Below are positions 1 through 5,819 of a stretch of DNA of 6,169 bases, piece after piece. The translations under genes were made by a program, and so were the position numbers. How positions within the stretch are numbered: the stretch's first letter is position 1; the number at the start of each line of letters is the position of its first letter. Source of the stretch: an uncultured Moheibacter sp. (GTDB lineage: Bacteria > Bacteroidota > Bacteroidia > Flavobacteriales > Weeksellaceae); the NCBI GenBank assembly GCA_937875605.1, contig CALLXZ010000144.1, positions 1-6,169 of the forward strand, written 5' to 3'. The notes below the pieces were generated by a model. The model was not told where the DNA came from and searched no databases. It was given only the letters and a program-made list of their open reading frames with translations.

Positions 1-248
1 GCATTATCATCAAATCGGATGTATGATCCATCCTTTCTTCTTACCTCTTTTTTGGTACGAACTACTACTGCTTTGGAAACGGTTCCTTTTTTCGCGTTTC
101 CTGCCGGAGTTGCTTCTTTGATCGCAACTACGATTTTATCTCCTACAGAAGCATAACGTCTTTTGGTACCACCCAATACACGGATAACCAAGGCTTCACG
201 AGCCCCTGTGTTATCTGCTACTTTTAATCTTGATTCTTGCTGTAACAT
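1..248 (-). CDS. rplN: 50S ribosomal protein L14, N-terminal part (cut by window edge)
   Basis: The first 82 codons of ribosomal protein L14 are read here, from ATG at 248-246; the family length is about 122 residues, so the last third lies beyond position 1. L14 binds 23S rRNA at the subunit interface and forms an intersubunit bridge with 16S rRNA. The translation begins [18 protein letters not shown] and continues through [14 protein letters not shown] and the [11 protein letters not shown] segment, all typical of bacterial L14. The start is one base past the rpsQ stop, in the junction TAATATG, so reinitiation after rpsQ is likely. It is cotranscribed with the ribosomal genes upstream. The truncation is caused by the window and is not a mutation. 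Identification is secure from the conserved sequence and from its expected place after S17. Confidence 0.97.
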   Translation of the reverse strand, partial: MLQQESRLKVADNTGAREALVIRVLGGTKRRYASVGDKIVVAIKEATPAGNAKKGTVSKAVVVRTKKEVRRKDGSYIRFDDN

Positions 249-249
249 A

Positions 250-507
250 TTACTTAGCTCTTTCTATGATTTCTACTAATCTCCAACGTTTGTTTTTGCT
301 CAACGGTCGGGTCTCCATGATGCGAACTGTATCGCCCTCGTTGCACTCGTTTTGTTCATCGTGTGCCGTGTACTTCTTCGTTTTCTTCACGAACTTACCA
401 TAAAACGGGTGTTTTTGTTTGTACGTTTCAGAAACTACGATGGTCTTTTCCATTTTATTACTGGAAACTATACCTATTCTTTCTTTTCTTAAATTTCTTT
501 CTTCCAT
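250..507 (-). CDS. rpsQ: 30S ribosomal protein S17
   Basis: This 85-residue protein is S17, a primary 16S rRNA binder that helps assemble the small-subunit body. The family pattern is clear: the N-terminal strand [14 protein letters not shown] (about residues 12-25), a basic middle [14 protein letters not shown] (about 38-51), and the [20 protein letters not shown] block (about 58-77) of its OB-fold barrel. Length is normal for the family. The gene lies 13 bp after the rpmC stop and is followed one base later by rplN, the standard L29-S17-L14 order. No Shine-Dalgarno sequence is evident in the 13-bp gap, in keeping with Bacteroidota, where initiation depends little on one. Confidence 0.98.
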   Translation of the reverse strand: MEERNLRKERIGIVSSNKMEKTIVVSETYKQKHPFYGKFVKKTKKYTAHDEQNECNEGDTVRIMETRPLSKNKRWRLVEIIERAK

Positions 508-520
508 CTTGAGACAGTTT

Positions 521-715
521 TTACTGTTGAGCTAATTTTTGGTTCAACACGGTTGACAATCTCGCGATAGTTTTGCGAGATGCACGTATAGACAAAGGAC
601 TTTCTAGCTGAGACACTTTGTGGCTTACTTTCAATTTAGCATAGTTAGCTTTTTCATTTTCAATTTGAACTTTGATGTCTTCTATGCTCATTTCTTTGAT
701 ATCTGATATTTTCAT
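521..715 (-). CDS. rpmC: 50S ribosomal protein L29
   Basis: L29 is a small, mostly helical protein that sits at the peptide exit site of the large subunit next to L23. The 64-residue length is normal. The sequence fits a two-helix hairpin: an N-terminal [14 protein letters not shown] helix, a long charged helix carrying [20 protein letters not shown], and a C-terminal helix beginning [16 protein letters not shown], where RxxRKxIARL is the recognisable family block. It lies between rplP (17 bp upstream) and rpsQ (13 bp downstream), where L29 is expected. The short sequence alone would be weaker evidence, but context and motif together make the call firm. Confidence 0.96.
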   Translation of the reverse strand: MKISDIKEMSIEDIKVQIENEKANYAKLKVSHKVSQLESPLSIRASRKTIARLSTVLNQKLAQQ

Positions 716-732
716 AATAACAAACTTTTAAA

Positions 733-1152
733 TTATGCCGCGTAATCTCTGGCTATGATTAACTTTGTCTTTACCGGAAGTTTCTGAGCTGCTAAACGCA
801 ATGCTTCAACTGCTACTTCCTGAGGTACCCCTCCTATTTCAAAAATAATTCTTCCTGGTTGTACAGGAGCTACCCAGTATTCAGGTGCACCTTTACCTTT
901 ACCCATACGAACCTCTGCAGGTTTTTTGGTAATTGGTTTATCCGGAAATATCTTAATCCATAATTGCCCCTCACGTTTCATAAAACGTGTTGCAGCAATA
1001 CGGGCCGCTTCTATCTGACGTGCAGTGATGAATGCTTCGTCTAACGATTTGATACCGAATGTCCCATAGGCAAGTTCTGCACCTCTTTTGGTGTTTCCTT
1101 TCATTTTGCCCTTCTGGGTTTTTCTAAATTTCGTTCTTTTCGGTGATAACAT
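733..1152 (-). CDS. rplP: 50S ribosomal protein L16
   Basis: L16 organises the A-site side of the peptidyl-transferase centre and contacts the elbow of A-site tRNA. The 139-residue length is typical. Conserved blocks are visible: the N-terminal [15 protein letters not shown], the [19 protein letters not shown] segment (about residues 48-66), and [13 protein letters not shown] (about 76-88). Arg82 in that last block corresponds to Arg81 of E. coli L16, which is hydroxylated there by the oxygenase YcfD/RoxA; whether it is modified here cannot be told from this window. The C-terminal [19 protein letters not shown] helix also matches. It follows rpsC after a 30-bp gap and precedes rpmC by 17 bp, the usual S3-L16-L29 order. 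Confidence 0.98.
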   Translation of the reverse strand: MLSPKRTKFRKTQKGKMKGNTKRGAELAYGTFGIKSLDEAFITARQIEAARIAATRFMKREGQLWIKIFPDKPITKKPAEVRMGKGKGAPEYWVAPVQPGRIIFEIGGVPQEVAVEALRLAAQKLPVKTKLIIARDYAA

Positions 1153-1182
1153 TTCTTTTAATCTTTAATCAGTTAAACTAAA

Positions 1183-1917
1183 TTAACGTGGTTGTCTTTT
1201 ACGATCTCTATCTCCACCTCTTCCACCTTCCGGCTTCTTTTTTCCGCCGCCTTGCTTTTTCTGCAAACCAACTAATGGAGACAACTCACGTTTACCATAT
1301 ACTTCTCCTTTCATGATCCAAACTTTGATCCCCATACGACCGTAGGTAGTATGAGCTTCTCCGATGTGGTAATCTATATCTGCTCTGAAAGTTGACAAAG
1401 GAATACGTCCTTCTTTGTAGCTTTCTGAACGTGCCATCTCTGCACCGTTCAAACGCCCGGAAATCTGAACTTTAATTCCTTCTGCATTCATTCTCATAGC
1501 TGCTGCAATTGCCATTTTGATCGCTCTTCTGTACGAAATACGATTTTCAATCTGACGTGCGATGCTGTCTGCTACTAGTACTGCGTCTAACTCAGGACGT
1601 TTGATTTCAAAGATGTTGATCTGAACCTCCTTTCCGGTGATTTTTTTCAACTCTTCTTTTAATTTATCAACTTCCTGTCCGCCTTTTCCGATAATAATTC
1701 CGGGACGAGCTGTCGTAACGGTTACGGTAATCAGTTTCAAAGTACGTTCGATGTAAATTCGAGATACACCCGCTTTTGAAAGACGTGCTTTCAAATACTC
1801 ACGGATTTTTGCATCTTCTGCAATTTTATCACCGTAGTCTTTTCCTCCGTACCAGTTTGAGTCCCATCCTCTGATGATCTCTAAACGATTTCCGATTGGA
1901 TTAGTCTTCTGTCCCAT
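1183..1917 (-). CDS. rpsC: 30S ribosomal protein S3
   Basis: S3 lies in the small-subunit head at the mRNA entry channel and contributes to unwinding of structured mRNA. The 244 residues start with the typical [18 protein letters not shown]-binding domain follows, with its GxxG loop as GKGG at residues 77-80. The conserved C-terminal domain holds [13 protein letters not shown] (about 153-165) and [21 protein letters not shown]. Arg130, Arg131 and Lys134 correspond to the E. coli residues R131, R132 and K135, which have been implicated in helicase activity. From about residue 219 there is a low-complexity basic Gly/Lys/Arg tail, probably disordered and variable between species. The start lies one base after the rplV stop in a TAATATG junction, which suggests translational coupling. 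Confidence 0.98.
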   Translation of the reverse strand: MGQKTNPIGNRLEIIRGWDSNWYGGKDYGDKIAEDAKIREYLKARLSKAGVSRIYIERTLKLITVTVTTARPGIIIGKGGQEVDKLKEELKKITGKEVQINIFEIKRPELDAVLVADSIARQIENRISYRRAIKMAIAAAMRMNAEGIKVQISGRLNGAEMARSESYKEGRIPLSTFRADIDYHIGEAHTTYGRMGIKVWIMKGEVYGKRELSPLVGLQKKQGGGKKKPEGGRGGDRDRKRQPR

Positions 1918-1918
1918 A

Positions 1919-2341
1919 TTATTTCTTATCTTCTGCTTTAACTTTATCTTCTTTTGTTCCCAAAACGATTGTTACGTGATTGGAACGTTTTCTGATTCTG
2001 TGCGCTCTACCTTGAGGAGCCGTACGGATTCTTTTTAATTGACGTGCGCTGTCAACGTTGATCGTTTTTACAAACAAACCTGCTTCCTCTATGTCAGCAT
2101 CTTCGTTTTTAGCTTGCCAGTTTGCAATTGCGCTCAATACTAATTTCTCCAAACGGTCAGAAGCATGCTGTTTTGAATATTTCAAAATGGCTAAAGCTTT
2201 TTGAACTTCTACTCCACGGATGATGTCTGCTACCAATCTCATTTTACGAGGTGAAGTAGGACAATTGTTCAATTTCGCGAAAGCTATACTTTTGTTAGCT
2301 TCCTGAATTTTTTCATTGCTGATTCTTTTTCTAGATCCCAT
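1919..2341 (-). CDS. rplV: 50S ribosomal protein L22
   Basis: L22 binds 23S rRNA and extends a long beta-hairpin into the peptide exit tunnel. In this 140-residue protein the globular part includes [17 protein letters not shown] (about residues 27-43) and the helix ending [14 protein letters not shown]. The tunnel hairpin is the basic stretch around residues 99-127, with [20 protein letters not shown] at its tip. In other bacteria changes in this loop affect macrolide sensitivity; the loop here looks intact. The first 18 or so residues precede the conserved core and form the usual flavobacterial-type N-terminal extension (MGSRKR... [13 protein letters not shown]). A short charged tail rich in Lys, Asp and Glu ends the protein. 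It sits 7 bp after rpsS and 1 bp before rpsC. Confidence 0.97.
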   Translation of the reverse strand: MGSRKRISNEKIQEANKSIAFAKLNNCPTSPRKMRLVADIIRGVEVQKALAILKYSKQHASDRLEKLVLSAIANWQAKNEDADIEEAGLFVKTINVDSARQLKRIRTAPQGRAHRIRKRSNHVTIVLGTKEDKVKAEDKK

Positions 2342-2348
2342 CGCCTAC

Positions 2349-2627
2349 TTATTTTTTACCTTTGTTTTTTGCACCTGCGTGCCCTCTAAATGTACGAGTT
2401 GGAGCAAATTCGCCCAATTTATGTCCTACCATGTTTTCAGTTACATATACCGGGATAAATTGTTTCCCGTTATGAACCGCGATTGTCTGTCCTACGAAGT
2501 CCGGCGAAATCATGGAAGCTCTTGACCAAGTTTTGATCACGTTTTTCTTTCCTGATTCAACGTTTGCCTGAACTTTTATGTCTAATTTATAATGGATAAA
2601 AGGTCCTTTCTTTAATGAACGTGCCAT
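2349..2627 (-). CDS. rpsS: 30S ribosomal protein S19
   Basis: S19 forms a complex with S13 in the small-subunit head, near the A-site tRNA and the bridge to the large subunit. The 92-residue sequence is a standard S19: it opens with [15 protein letters not shown], has the [20 protein letters not shown] core (about residues 32-51), the [22 protein letters not shown] block (about 52-73), and ends with [12 protein letters not shown] plus a basic tail. It starts 3 bp after the rplB stop and ends 7 bp before rplV, the conserved L2-S19-L22 order. Nothing in the sequence is unusual. Confidence 0.98.
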   Translation of the reverse strand: MARSLKKGPFIHYKLDIKVQANVESGKKNVIKTWSRASMISPDFVGQTIAVHNGKQFIPVYVTENMVGHKLGEFAPTRTFRGHAGAKNKGKK

Positions 2628-2630
2628 AGA

Positions 2631-3452
2631 TTATTTCTTTCTTCTTTCAACAATATATTTGTTAGATGCCTTTTTCTTCGATCTGGTTTTGTAACCTTTT
2701 GAAGGCATACCATTTCTAGAACGAGGAATACCTCCGGTCGCACGACCTTCACCACCACCCATCGGGTGATCTACCGGGTTCATAACCATAGGTCTCGTAC
2801 GAGGACGACGTCCTTTCCATCTGCTTCTACCTGCTTTACCGGATACTTCTAATTGATGATCTGAGTTAGACCCCACTCCGATAGTTGCTTTACATTCCGT
2901 TAAAATCATACGGCTTTCTCCACTTGGAAGTTTAACAGTAGCGTACTTTCCATCTCTTGCTACTAACTGAGCATAAGATCCAGCACTTCTTGCCATTAAA
3001 GCTCCCTGACCAGGTCGTAACTCAATACATGAAATAACAGTACCCAATGGGATGTTTTTCAATTTCATTGTGTTTCCTACTTCCGGGGCAACGTTGTCAC
3101 CCGATTCAATAGTTTGACCTTTTTTCAATCCATTTTGAGCAATCACATATCGTTTTTCGCCATCTCCATAAACGATCAAAGCGATGAATGCAGTTCTGTT
3201 TGGATCATACTGAATAGAATCCACAGTTGCAACACCTTCTTTTTCTCTTTTGAAGTCAACTATACGATAGCTTTGCTTGTGTCCACCCCCTATGTAGCGC
3301 ATGGTCATTTTACCCGAATGGTTACGACCGCCGCTTCTTTTTTTACCAACCGTAAGAGATTTCTCCGGTTTCACTGATTCAACATTATCAAAATTATTTA
3401 CAATTCTGAAACGTTGACCGGGAGTGATAGGTTTTAATTTTCTAACTGACAT
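2631..3452 (-). CDS. rplB: 50S ribosomal protein L2
   Basis: L2 is among the most conserved ribosomal proteins; it is needed for subunit association and supports the peptidyl-transferase centre. The 273 residues run from [15 protein letters not shown] through the first RNA-binding domain ([20 protein letters not shown], about 41-60; [12 protein letters not shown], about 82-93), the second SH3-like domain ([20 protein letters not shown], about 145-164) and the C-terminal [17 protein letters not shown] segment. His229 matches the functionally important His229 of E. coli L2. The second His of the E. coli DHPHGGG motif is Met231 here, a form I recall as normal in Bacteroidota. The gene is preceded by an unusually long 101-bp gap with a tandem repeat, so translation may start independently of rplW. 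The start context is A/T-rich with no Shine-Dalgarno sequence. Confidence 0.98.
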   Translation of the reverse strand: MSVRKLKPITPGQRFRIVNNFDNVESVKPEKSLTVGKKRSGGRNHSGKMTMRYIGGGHKQSYRIVDFKREKEGVATVDSIQYDPNRTAFIALIVYGDGEKRYVIAQNGLKKGQTIESGDNVAPEVGNTMKLKNIPLGTVISCIELRPGQGALMARSAGSYAQLVARDGKYATVKLPSGESRMILTECKATIGVGSNSDHQLEVSGKAGRSRWKGRRPRTRPMVMNPVDHPMGGGEGRATGGIPRSRNGMPSKGYKTRSKKKASNKYIVERRKK

Positions 3453-3464
3453 TTACTAAAATTT

Positions 3465-3492
3465 AAAGTTCAAAGTTTAAAGTTTAAAGTTT
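3465..3492. repeat. Four-copy 7-bp tandem repeat (AAAGTTT) between rplW and rplB
   Basis: Four adjacent heptamers can be read on the plus strand: AAAGTTC, then AAAGTTT three times. In the transcribed direction this is a run of AAACTTT units that ends about 12 bases before the rplB start codon. It lies within a 101-bp gap (3453-3553), long for this operon. The rest of the gap has two copies of TCGCT at 3504-3508 and 3520-3524 and an otherwise AT-rich stretch. From memory, AAAGTTT-type heptamers recur in intergenic DNA of flavobacteria, which would make this one member of a dispersed family; that is recollection, not something the window shows. No hairpin terminator or promoter matching the Bacteroidota consensus was found in the gap. 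Confidence 0.85.
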
Positions 3493-3553
3493 TATTTTTT
3501 GCTTCGCTCAAATGATCACTCGCTACTCTATTCTTCTTACAATTTTACATTTA

Positions 3554-3838
3554 TTAACTAAACAAATCTATTTCTTGTCCTTCTGCTACGTGAATGATCG
3601 CTTTTTTCAGCTTGTTTGTTTTTCCTACCTGAACTCCTGTTTTTGTATAACGGGATTTCACTTTTGGAGCTGAAATCATGGTGCTCACTTTTGTAACAGT
3701 TACTCCGTATGCTTTTTCAATCGCATCTTTGATTTGCAATTTATTGGCTTTCGGATTTACATAAAACGAATATTGGCTCAATACTTCATTTGAGTTTGTT
3801 GCCTTTTCTGAGATTACGGGTCTTATTAAAACTGACAT
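3554..3838 (-). CDS. rplW: 50S ribosomal protein L23
   Basis: L23 sits at the exit of the peptide tunnel and is the docking site for trigger factor and the signal recognition particle. The 94-residue protein starts MSVLIRPVISEKAT; Glu11 in ISEK matches E. coli Glu18, the residue that contacts trigger factor. The central KANKLQIKDAIEKAYGV helix (about residues 30-46), the strand VTVTKVSTM, the basic loop KVKSRYTKTGVQVGKTNKLKKA and the final HVAEGQEIDLF are all typical. Length is normal. It ends in tandem stops TAATAA and is followed by the long repeat-bearing gap before rplB; upstream, rplD ends 12 bp before its start. Confidence 0.97.
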   Translation of the reverse strand: MSVLIRPVISEKATNSNEVLSQYSFYVNPKANKLQIKDAIEKAYGVTVTKVSTMISAPKVKSRYTKTGVQVGKTNKLKKAIIHVAEGQEIDLFS

Positions 3839-3850
3839 ATCTTTTTCGTT

Positions 3851-4480
3851 TTATTTTCTTAAATTATCTTGAACTTTATCCAAAGAACCTTCAAGGAAAA
3901 CAACTTCAGATGCATTGATCAAATCATATACATTCAATTCTGAATTATTAACCACTTTGGTTTTTTGTAAATTACGGGAAGATAAATAAACATTGTTATT
4001 TCCTTCTCCTAACACAAACAATGTTTTTTTCGTATCCAAACCTAAAGCTTTCAAAACTTCGATGAAGCTTTTAGTTTTTGGTGCTTCAAAATTGAAATCT
4101 TCCAAAACTTTGATTTCATTATCTTTCAATTTCTGGCTCAAAACCGATTTCTTTGCTAATCTTTTTTGTGCTTTGTTCAATTTGAAATCATAGCTTCTTG
4201 GTCTTGGACCAAATACTCTACCTCCTCCTCTGAAAACCGGAGATTTAGCAGAACCGGCACGGGCAGTACCTGTACCTTTTTGTTTCTTGATTTTACGTGT
4301 AGATTTTGCAATCTCTGCACGCTCCTTCGCTTTATGTGTTCCTTGACGCTGAGCTGCCAAGTATTGTTTCACTTCCAAATAAACAGTATGCTCACTTGGC
4401 TCGATTCCAAAAATTGAATCGTCCAAAGAAACTTTCTTTGAAGTTTCCTTGCCTTGTATATTTAGTACTGTTAATTCCAT
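3851..4480 (-). CDS. rplD: 50S ribosomal protein L4
   Basis: L4 binds 23S rRNA and sends a long loop into the exit tunnel opposite L22. The 209-residue length is normal. The tunnel loop is visible as [14 protein letters not shown] (about residues 63-76) followed by [18 protein letters not shown], and the globular part resumes with [19 protein letters not shown]. In E. coli L4 also represses its own S10 operon through the leader mRNA and through termination; whether that holds in Bacteroidota is not known to me. The ATG lies inside the end of rplC (10-bp overlap, ATGGAATTAA), so translation is probably coupled to L3 synthesis. The next gene, rplW, starts 12 bp downstream of its stop. Confidence 0.98.
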   Translation of the reverse strand: MELTVLNIQGKETSKKVSLDDSIFGIEPSEHTVYLEVKQYLAAQRQGTHKAKERAEIAKSTRKIKKQKGTGTARAGSAKSPVFRGGGRVFGPRPRSYDFKLNKAQKRLAKKSVLSQKLKDNEIKVLEDFNFEAPKTKSFIEVLKALGLDTKKTLFVLGEGNNNVYLSSRNLQKTKVVNNSELNVYDLINASEVVFLEGSLDKVQDNLRK

Positions 4481-5097
4481 TTTCTGATAATTACGTATGA
4501 ATTTTTAGGACCTGGAATTGCACCTTTCACGATCAAAAGGTTTTCTTCTTTGTCTATTTTAACTACATTCAAATTCTGAACAGTAACGTTTTCACCTCCC
4601 ATTCTACCCGCCATACGCATTCCTTTGAAAACGCGTGATGGATCAGATCCTGCACCGATAGATCCCGGAGCTCTCAAACGGTTGTGCTGACCATGTGTCG
4701 CTTGTCCAACCCCGCCAAATCCATGGCGTTTTACAACCCCTTGAAATCCTTTACCTTTTGAAACTCCAGTGATATCAACGTATTCACCTTCTTTGAAGAT
4801 CTCAACCGTTACTTCTTTTCCTAATTCCAAGCCATCTACAAAGGCTCCATAAAATTCCACCAATTTTCTTTTTGGTGTCGTTCCAGCTTTTTTGAAATGA
4901 CCTTTCAAAGCAGCGGAAGTGTTCTTCTCTTTTGCGTCATCGAAACCTAACTGAACGGATTTGTATCCGTCTTTGTCTTCGGTTCTGACCTGTGTTACGA
5001 CGCAGGGACCGGCTTGGATGATGGTACACGGAATGTTCTTTCCGTTTGCATCAAACAAACTCGTCATGGCAATTTTCTTTCCAATGATTCCTGACAT
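4471..5097 (-). CDS. rplC: 50S ribosomal protein L3, first gene of this ribosomal operon
   Basis: L3 is an early assembly protein that reaches toward the peptidyl-transferase centre. The 208 residues begin [20 protein letters not shown] and contain the [20 protein letters not shown] block (about 108-127), the loop [18 protein letters not shown] (about 133-150) and [20 protein letters not shown]. In E. coli Gln150 of the SIGQNQ loop is methylated by PrmB; the aligned residue here is Ser151, so that modification is not possible at this site. The gene overlaps rplD by 10 bp. Upstream lies a 272-bp gap with a consensus promoter, and rpsJ, normally the preceding gene, is absent. The start context, AAAAAGTAAAAAATG, is A-rich, as often seen in Bacteroidota. 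Confidence 0.98.
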   Translation of the reverse strand: MSGIIGKKIAMTSLFDANGKNIPCTIIQAGPCVVTQVRTEDKDGYKSVQLGFDDAKEKNTSAALKGHFKKAGTTPKRKLVEFYGAFVDGLELGKEVTVEIFKEGEYVDITGVSKGKGFQGVVKRHGFGGVGQATHGQHNRLRAPGSIGAGSDPSRVFKGMRMAGRMGGENVTVQNLNVVKIDKEENLLIVKGAIPGPKNSYVIIRKWN

Positions 5098-5134
5098 TTT
5101 TTACTTTTTATTAATTATTAATTCTTCTGTTTAA

Positions 5135-5181
5135 TAGGGTTTCAAGTTAACTATCTGTGAAATAGGCACAATCCTCCCCTA
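5135..5181 (-). promoter_or_regulatory. Possible folded leader in the rplC 5' untranslated region
   Basis: Between the predicted transcript start (about 5188) and the rplC ATG lie some 90 untranslated bases. Read on the minus strand, TAGGG (5181-5177) can pair with CCCTA (5139-5135), enclosing a small hairpin CTATT-TCACA-GATAG (5165-5151) that includes one G-U pair. This would make a two-stem fold ending 37 bases before the start codon. In E. coli the S10-operon leader is the target of L4 repression, so a structured leader here would be a natural candidate for feedback control. The stems are only 5 bp each and could be chance in AT-rich DNA. The pairing is seen; the function is a guess. Confidence 0.25.
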
Positions 5182-5193
5182 AAAAAGAGTGTG

Positions 5194-5223
5194 CAAAAAT
5201 AGGAATTATTTTATTCAGTGCAA
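5194..5223 (-). promoter_or_regulatory. Bacteroidota-type promoter of the ribosomal operon
   Basis: On the minus strand the -7 element TATTTTTG (5201-5194) fits the Bacteroidota consensus TAnnTTTG at every fixed position. Exactly 19 bp upstream is TTG (5223-5221), inside ATTTG, fitting the -33 element TTTG in its last three bases with the preferred spacing. The predicted transcript start is a few bases downstream, near 5188, giving a leader of about 90 nt before rplC. No comparable match was found in the gaps in front of rplB or the lipoprotein gene. The arrangement means that rplC and the genes after it can be transcribed without any upstream gene. Confidence 0.85.
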
Positions 5224-5369
5224 ATTTTCTGTAAGTATTTTTTAGAGAATGTTTTAAAGCGATTTTTAATGAAATATTATTTACCTATATCTAATTGATT
5301 TTCAGATGTTTTTAACAATCATTACTTAAATAAATATTTTTGGTAAGATATTATGTTTAAAGAGTAAGC

Positions 5370-5780
5370 TTACTTTATATTCAAATCTCCTTTTACTCTA
5401 ATCAATAATTCATTACTTGATAGTTTATCAGAAAAAACAATGGTGTCTTTAGAAATACGCTTAATTTTTAATGTATCTCCTAATAATACTAAAGATGAAT
5501 CATTATTTACTCTCCATTTCCAAATATCATCAATTTCGGAAGAAGGATAATCTGAGAATAATCTTCTTTCATTTTTAGATTTGTTAAATGAGTATTTGGT
5601 CAGCTGACCATTTTTCTCAAACCTAAATGTAAAACCATGTTGATCGGCATCTTCTCTTGCCCATTCAAAATCCCAATAACCACCATCTTTACTCAAAAGA
5701 TTACTTAATTCACTCTCAAAATTAGATGAATTACAACTGAAATTTAAAAATAGAATCAATAACAAAATATTTTTCTTCAT
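5370..5780 (-). CDS. Small predicted lipoprotein of unknown function
   Basis: I do not recognise a named family. From the ATG at 5780 the protein has 136 residues. It starts with MKKN, a hydrophobic stretch ILLLILFLNF, and Cys16 in NFSC, which looks like a Bacteroidota-style lipoprotein signal (a loose lipobox, with Asn at -3). The mature part alternates short strands: YWDFEWA near residue 35, FTFRFEKNGQLTKYSF (50-65), IWKWRVNNDSSLVLL (86-100), then DTLKIKRISKDTIVF (102-116) and LLIRVKG. This pattern of Trp-initiated strands resembles lipocalin-like small lipoproteins, which is inference only. A TTG start at 5798 would add six residues before the signal peptide and is less likely. It begins 39 bp after the antitoxin-like gene, with no convincing promoter of its own. 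Base composition is more AT-rich than the ribosomal genes. Confidence 0.8.
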   Translation of the reverse strand: MKKNILLLILFLNFSCNSSNFESELSNLLSKDGGYWDFEWAREDADQHGFTFRFEKNGQLTKYSFNKSKNERRLFSDYPSSEIDDIWKWRVNNDSSLVLLGDTLKIKRISKDTIVFSDKLSSNELLIRVKGDLNIK

Positions 5781-5819
5781 CCTTATTAATTTTAACAAAT
5801 GCTTTCTATTAAATTACAA

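Noticed and set aside
1843..1917. Unusual S3 Gly/Lys/Arg tail or other ribosomal gene oddities as evidence of a new system
   Set aside because: The C-terminal tail of S3 (at the 1183 end) is naturally variable, and the N-terminal region checked here is standard; there is no fusion or domain gain.
2316..2525. Plus-strand open frame of 69 codons across the rplV/rpsS junction
   Set aside because: It is antisense to two certain ribosomal genes, rich in Phe, Cys and Ser as expected of an antisense shadow, and has no recognisable domain.
3114..3377. Plus-strand open frame of 87 codons opposite rplB
   Set aside because: It lies wholly antisense to conserved L2 coding sequence and shows no family motif.
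3545..3553. Start-stop mini frame ATGTAA just after the rplW stop codons
   Set aside because: A two-codon start-stop is expected by chance in AT-rich DNA, and nothing nearby suggests a regulatory role.
3993..4500. Three overlapping plus-strand open frames opposite rplD
   Set aside because: They are mutually overlapping and antisense to L4; composition follows the complement of Lys-rich coding sequence.
5172..5180. AGGGGAGGA on the minus strand as a ribosome binding site for rplC
   Set aside because: It is about 75 bases upstream of the ATG, far too distant, and this phylum makes little use of Shine-Dalgarno pairing.
5363..5374. 12-bp perfect palindrome AGTAAGCTTACT over the lipoprotein stop codon, considered as a terminator
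   Set aside because: It has no loop and no following T-run of the usual kind, so it is not a credible intrinsic terminator; a 12-bp palindrome can occur by chance. No other convincing terminator was found in 5224-5369.
5780..5798. TTG start at 5798 for the lipoprotein
   Set aside because: It would place six extra residues before a complete signal peptide that begins properly at the ATG at 5780.
5781..5819. Promoter for the lipoprotein gene (CATTTG on the minus strand)
   Set aside because: The TA of the -7 element is missing and no TTG lies at 17-23 bp upstream.
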